Origin: Blautia hominis
Lineage (GTDB): Bacteria > Bacillota > Clostridia > Lachnospirales > Lachnospiraceae
DNA length: 64,000 nucleotides
Assembly (NCBI GenBank): GCA_002270465.1
Contig: NQOF01000003.1
Coordinates: 434,001-498,000, forward strand
Reading direction: 5' to 3'
Made by a program: the position numbers and the translations under genes. Positions 60,072 to 64,000 of the stretch are shown here, in pieces. The notes beneath the pieces are model-generated. The model did no database searches. It was not told the DNA's origin and saw nothing but the letters and a program-made list of their open reading frames with translations. Each line of letters opens with the position of its first letter. The first letter of the stretch is position 1.

Positions 60072-61778
60072 ATGTTTTATCAAAAAAAGTCTAAAATATA
60101 CAAAAGGCTTCTGCTCATGGTGCTGAGCGCCATTATGATCTGTGTGGTTCTGTGCAGCGGTGCGGTATATCTGTATCTGAAGCCATTGATCGAAACTTCA
60201 CTGGTTGAGAAAAACAGGTCCATGATATTAAAAATGGCGGAACAGGTATCTAATTCACTGGAAGAGATCAGTTTGTACGCAAGCAATATCACATTTGACG
60301 AGACTGTTCAGAAAGCCTTTGATGAGAAAACACACCGCCGGGAAGGCAGTTATGAATACTATTCCGTTATACAGACACTGGAGAAAAAATTAAAGGAATA
60401 CCAGATCTTAAGAGACAATATCATTCTGGATATCTTTGCTGTGGACAGTGACGGTATTGTAATGGAGACCAGATACCAGTACGAACAGCTCATGAAGGAA
60501 GACTTGTATGAAAGGCTGCAGACAGACCATATAAGCGGAGAATTTCTGGTGCCGCATATGGTGAATTATTACAGGTCCTACGGTGAAAAAAATACAATTG
60601 CCTATGTAAATGATATTTTTGATAAGTCACAGATCGGGGTGAAGAGAGGTAAATTGTTCATCCTGGCGGATGTGGAAAAGATCATTTCACCCCTTGTATT
60701 TGACGAAGATGAAATCGGAATGGAGCTTCATGACCAAAGCGGCAGAGTGATCTACAGCAATGTAGATTCCGGCTTGGAAGGGGTACTTTCAGAGAAAGAA
60801 TATTATAAAGACAACATAGGAAGCCACGGATGGTACATCTGCTACCAGGTGGCAAAAGGGGACATTTCAGGCACCATGCGGCAGATGAATAATATTGTTA
60901 TCAGTATTATAGTCATCAGTCTTCTGGTCATGCTGAGCCTGGTGGCAGGTCTGGTGCAGAGGATCATCACGCCTCTTGACACCCTTGTGAGAGGGATGCA
61001 GAGCGTAGCCGGAGGCAGCCGTGAGGAGCGGATCGAGATCCATACAGGGGATGAATGTGAGCAGGCTGCCAATGTTTTTAATTCTATGGTGAAAAGTATC
61101 AATGAACACACAGAAAAACTGCTGTTAAGTGAGAAAAAGCAATATGACTCTCAGCTTAAAATGCTGTCCTATCAGTTAAACCCACATTTTATCTATAACA
61201 CACTGAATGCCGTGATCTGCCTTGCCAGAAAACAGGATTATCAGGAGATCATCCGCCTGACCCGTTCATTTATCCTGCTTCTCCGTTCCCTGCTCCTCAC
61301 AGACTTGCAAGCCATGGCATCAGTTGAGGAGGAGAAGGAATATATCTGCCGCTATGTGGAGGTACTGCAGATTTGTTATAAAAATATTCCCAATATCAAG
61401 TGGGAGATTGACGAAACCTTGCTGTCCAGGCAGATCCCGCGGATGATTCTCTATCCCCTGGTGGAAAACAGTATTTTTCACGGTATCATTCCAAGCAATA
61501 CCTCGTCACTGCTCAGAATCGTGATCGCCCAAAAGGACGACCGGATAAACATAATCGTTGAGGATGACGGGGTAGGATGTACGGAGGAGGAGAGGGAAAG
61601 CATCAGACTTCGTCTGGAAAGCGAGCGCACCGGGGGGCACATCGGCATGTTTAATGTAAATGGAAGACTGAAGCTGATTTATGAGGAAGTGCAGCCCTTG
61701 AAAATGGAGATGCGCCCGGGAGGCGGAACTATTATTTCCTTTGCGTTCAGTAAACCAAGAGAAGAAAGAGATGTGTGA
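60072..61778 (+). CDS. YesM-type sensor histidine kinase
   Basis: 568 residues. Membrane segment about 11-33, sensor to about 275, second segment about 276-298, HAMP (ITPLDTLVRGMQSVAGG), His_kinase block with His in MLSYQLNPHFIYNTLNAVIC, HATPase with YPLVENSIFHGI, VEDDGVGCTEEE and HIGMFNVNGRLKLI. ATG 60072 has AAAGGGGAAAAGG upstream; the open frame reaches back to 59928 but that part overlaps the regulator. Partner of the regulator 61 bp upstream. Confidence 0.94.
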   Translation: MFYQKKSKIYKRLLLMVLSAIMICVVLCSGAVYLYLKPLIETSLVEKNRSMILKMAEQVSNSLEEISLYASNITFDETVQKAFDEKTHRREGSYEYYSVIQTLEKKLKEYQILRDNIILDIFAVDSDGIVMETRYQYEQLMKEDLYERLQTDHISGEFLVPHMVNYYRSYGEKNTIAYVNDIFDKSQIGVKRGKLFILADVEKIISPLVFDEDEIGMELHDQSGRVIYSNVDSGLEGVLSEKEYYKDNIGSHGWYICYQVAKGDISGTMRQMNNIVISIIVISLLVMLSLVAGLVQRIITPLDTLVRGMQSVAGGSREERIEIHTGDECEQAANVFNSMVKSINEHTEKLLLSEKKQYDSQLKMLSYQLNPHFIYNTLNAVICLARKQDYQEIIRLTRSFILLLRSLLLTDLQAMASVEEEKEYICRYVEVLQICYKNIPNIKWEIDETLLSRQIPRMILYPLVENSIFHGIIPSNTSSLLRIVIAQKDDRINIIVEDDGVGCTEEERESIRLRLESERTGGHIGMFNVNGRLKLIYEEVQPLKMEMRPGGGTIISFAFSKPREERDV

Positions 61779-61977
61779 TGATATATGTATAAAATTACAA
61801 AAAATATATAAAAAATGACAAAAAAGCAGATGATTTACAGTGTAAAAGTAATAGAAACTAAGAAAATAAGTGTAAAAAGTATAAAAAATCCAAGGATACC
61901 CATATTTTTATGTGCGGGTTATACAGTTATACTGAGGATGTAAAAAAGATGCGTGAACAATAAAGGAGGAAAAGGAA

Positions 61978-63300
61978 ATGAAGAAAAAGATGATCACTAT
62001 TTTCATGGCATCCATGTTGGCAGTTACATCTCTTGCGGGCTGTACATCTTCAGAAAATGAAAAGAGCGGAGAAAGCGGAGCAAAAGAAGAAAGCAAAAGC
62101 GAAGAGGGAGACCGGGAAATTACCATTTGGTGCTGGGATACCAGTGACAATGGGAAGAAGATGAATGCCGGATTTACGGAAGCTACCGGAATTAAGGTAA
62201 ATATGGTTGCCGTGGAAAGCAAAGATATGACACAGAAACTGCAGACCACGCTTGCCAGCGGCGGGGAAATGCCGGATGTTGCGTGGCTGGAGGCTACCTA
62301 CAGAGGAAAACTGCTGTCTCTGGATATCTGGGAAGACATAACAAAGGACCCCTATAATTTTGACACCAGTCAGGTGCTGGACTACCTGATCCCTCTGGAG
62401 ACATCAGAGAGCGGACAGTATGTGGGGCCGGAATGTCCCTCCGTGGCCGGCATGGCCTATAAACGTGAACTGGCCAAAGAATATCTCGGAACCGATGACC
62501 CGCAGGAACTGGAGGCAATGCTCTCAGACTGGGATTCCTTTATTGAAAAAGGAAAAGAAGTGAAGGAAAAATCAGGAGGCCAGGTATTCATGCTCTCCAG
62601 TATCGGAGCCGCAGGGCAGATGCTTATGGGACAGTCCACAGAACCTTTTGTGGATGGGGATAAGATCAATCTGGAAGCATCCATGAAGCCTATTTTTGAA
62701 AAACTCATAGAAATGAAAAAGGCCGGGATTGTAGACGTGCTGGATTTCAGCTCCGCGGAGGAAGGTGCTTCCTATGCCGGGGAGAATGATATTTTCTATC
62801 CATGCGCTAACTGGTCCGTTGAATTTACCATCAAACCCAATGATAAGGACGGACAGGGACGCTGGGGCTTCATGCTTCCTCCGGGAGGTCCGTTCCCCTG
62901 GGGAGGAACTGTAATGGGTGTTCCAAAGGCAGGTAAAAATAAAGAGGCAGCAGCAGAATACGTGAAATTTATGTTTGGTTCTGAGGAGGGAGCAATTCTG
63001 CAGAGGGACTGCAAAGGTAATTTTTCACCCTATAAACCGGTTTATGAGCAGACAGATTTCTACAGCAGAGAGGACGAGTACTTTGCCGGTCAGGATGTAC
63101 TGCAGGCAATTGCCCAGGAGGTTCTGCCAAATATAAAGGGAGTAAGGGAACCAAGCAAATACGACCAGGATATCAATGATGCATACAATCTTGCCCTGAA
63201 AACCATCAACGCATCCGTGGACGGCAGTATCACCGCAGATGAACTGATCACGTCCATGACAGATGAGCTGCTCATCAAACAGCCGGATCTGGAAAAGTAA
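61978..63300 (+). CDS. Sugar ABC transporter substrate-binding lipoprotein (CUT1 type)
   Basis: 440 residues. Lipobox VTSLAGCTS (Cys about 22), Ser/Glu linker, then a type I-like sugar-binding fold: ITIWCWDTSDNGKKMNAGFT, ASGGEMPDVAWLEATYRGKL, FMLPPGGPFPWGGTVMGVPK and KPVYEQTDFYSREDEYFAGQ. AAGGAGG lies 10 bases before ATG 61978. The 61779-61977 gap is AT-rich and should hold the promoter controlled by the YesN regulator. The permease follows. Confidence 0.93.
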   Translation: MKKKMITIFMASMLAVTSLAGCTSSENEKSGESGAKEESKSEEGDREITIWCWDTSDNGKKMNAGFTEATGIKVNMVAVESKDMTQKLQTTLASGGEMPDVAWLEATYRGKLLSLDIWEDITKDPYNFDTSQVLDYLIPLETSESGQYVGPECPSVAGMAYKRELAKEYLGTDDPQELEAMLSDWDSFIEKGKEVKEKSGGQVFMLSSIGAAGQMLMGQSTEPFVDGDKINLEASMKPIFEKLIEMKKAGIVDVLDFSSAEEGASYAGENDIFYPCANWSVEFTIKPNDKDGQGRWGFMLPPGGPFPWGGTVMGVPKAGKNKEAAAEYVKFMFGSEEGAILQRDCKGNFSPYKPVYEQTDFYSREDEYFAGQDVLQAIAQEVLPNIKGVREPSKYDQDINDAYNLALKTINASVDGSITADELITSMTDELLIKQPDLEK

Positions 63301-63359
63301 AAGGACTGCCGGAAGTGATCTGCCGGCGGCTATGAGGCTGTGAACCATTACAGTATAGG

Positions 63360-63388
63360 GAAAAGGGCCTGAAAAGCAGGTCCTTTTC
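63360..63388 (+). terminator. Hairpin between binding-protein and permease genes
   Basis: GAAAAGGGCCTG (63360-63371) pairs with CAGGTCCTTTTC (63377-63388) with one G-U. No T-run beyond; likely partial termination, as at 51441 in the other importer. Confidence 0.75.
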
Positions 63389-63409
63389 TGATAAAGGGGG
63401 AAAATTAAC

Positions 63410-64000
63410 ATGTCTAAAAAAAGTGCACCGTATGCAATGATCCTGCCGTATTTTCTGCTCTACATTGCATTTGGCCTGTTTCCCATTCTGTTTTCTCTTG
63501 GTGTCAGTTTTACAAGCTGGGACGGAATCGGAGAGATGACTTTTGTGGGGCTTAAGAACTATGTGCGGGTATTTACACAGGATAAATATTTTTATAAGTC
63601 ACTATGGAACACCTTGATCCTGCTGGGCATCAGTACACCTATACAGATTGCCCTGGGACTCCTGACTGCAACCTTTTTAAAGGACTTTTTCAAAAAAACA
63701 CAAAACGGGCTGCAGCTGATCAACTTCCTGCCATACATAACCACACCCGTTGCGGTGGGTATCATATTCCAGCTTATGTTTGACTGGAAAAGCGGAGTTG
63801 TCAATGCATTTTTGAACCTGTTCGGTGCAGAATCTGTCTACTGGCTGGGTCACGCGTGGACAGCACGGGCAGTGGTCATCTTTATGCTCATATGGAAAAA
63901 TTACGGGTATAAAATGATCATGTTCCTGTCAGGTCTCTCCACGATTCCGGACGAATTATACGAGGCGGCTAAAATTGACGGGGCTTCCTGGTGGGCCAGA
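63410..64000 (+). CDS. ABC transporter permease (UgpA/MalF type), 3' end outside window
   Basis: First 197 residues of a sugar permease. Membrane segments about 10-30, 70-92, 105-127, 155-177. MILPYFLLYIAFGLFPILFS, WDGIGEMTFVGLKNYVRVF and the start of the EAA loop, LSTIPDELYEAAKIDGASWWAR, are visible. AAGGGGG is 8 bases before ATG 63410. A second permease and perhaps glycosidases should follow after the window. Confidence 0.93.
   Translation, partial: MSKKSAPYAMILPYFLLYIAFGLFPILFSLGVSFTSWDGIGEMTFVGLKNYVRVFTQDKYFYKSLWNTLILLGISTPIQIALGLLTATFLKDFFKKTQNGLQLINFLPYITTPVAVGIIFQLMFDWKSGVVNAFLNLFGAESVYWLGHAWTARAVVIFMLIWKNYGYKMIMFLSGLSTIPDELYEAAKIDGASWWAR

Overview
The window looks like chromosomal DNA of a gut Lachnospiraceae, most like Blautia or a close relative. 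Signs of this are moderate GC, strong AGGAGG-type ribosome binding sites, repeated YesN/YesM two-component pairs beside sugar importers and glycosidases, GPH and LplABC-type transporters, and TnpX-like serine recombinases. I see no tRNA, rRNA or CRISPR. The genus is an inference; no marker gene is present.

Layout. (1) 1-6 kb: the end of a YesN regulator, its YesM kinase and a secreted dockerin-bearing glycosidase. (2) 6.3-8.4 kb: an AraC regulator translationally coupled to a ClpP paralogue, then a converging serine hydrolase. (3) 8.6-13.1 kb: a hybrid histidine kinase preceded by a cut-down Hpt gene, diverging from an odd GntR protein with two winged helices. (4) 13.1-20.4 kb: a GntR/UTRA regulator diverging from an operon with a GNAT acetyltransferase, a GPH symporter, two S-adenosylmethionine hydrolase-like proteins, purine nucleoside phosphorylase, a YczE-type membrane protein and a beta-carbonic anhydrase. 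This layout predicts SAM to adenosine to adenine plus ribose-1-phosphate. A shared operator-like word links regions 3 and 4. (5) 20.4-25.7 kb: decayed genes, including an IS91-type transposase end, a RelB antitoxin with a broken PIN toxin, phage, recombinase and DUF1016 fragments, two intact flavin reductases, a frameshifted SDR and a deleted aldo/keto reductase. (6) 25.8-28.9 kb: an OmpR-type two-component system and a hexapeptide acetyltransferase.

(7) 29.2-41.6 kb: a long run of same-strand genes around the cell envelope: an Ntn-type amidase lipoprotein, a PaaK-like adenylate-forming enzyme, a MacB-like ABC exporter, three cyclophilin-like proteins (two lipoproteins), a DUF3737 beta-helix protein, a LysE exporter, a PatB-type PLP enzyme, a DUF362 lipoprotein and a YraQ/ArsP-like permease. 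I do not know a described system with this content; it is my best candidate for something new. (8) 42-46.3 kb: an integrated element with a MazF-type toxin and a large serine recombinase, lying against a truncated feoB and an intact feoA. (9) 46.3-57.5 kb: a YesMN pair diverging from an LplABC-type importer (no ATPase), a GH20 and a GH3 enzyme, together a glycan-use locus. (10) 57.6-64 kb: bioY, then a second YesNM pair, a sugar-binding lipoprotein and a permease cut by the window end.

The three carbohydrate loci share one logic: a YesM membrane kinase senses a glycan signal, a YesN AraC-type regulator responds, and importer or glycosidase genes follow. No importer ATPase is encoded here, so the cell probably uses a shared MsmX-type ATPase from elsewhere.
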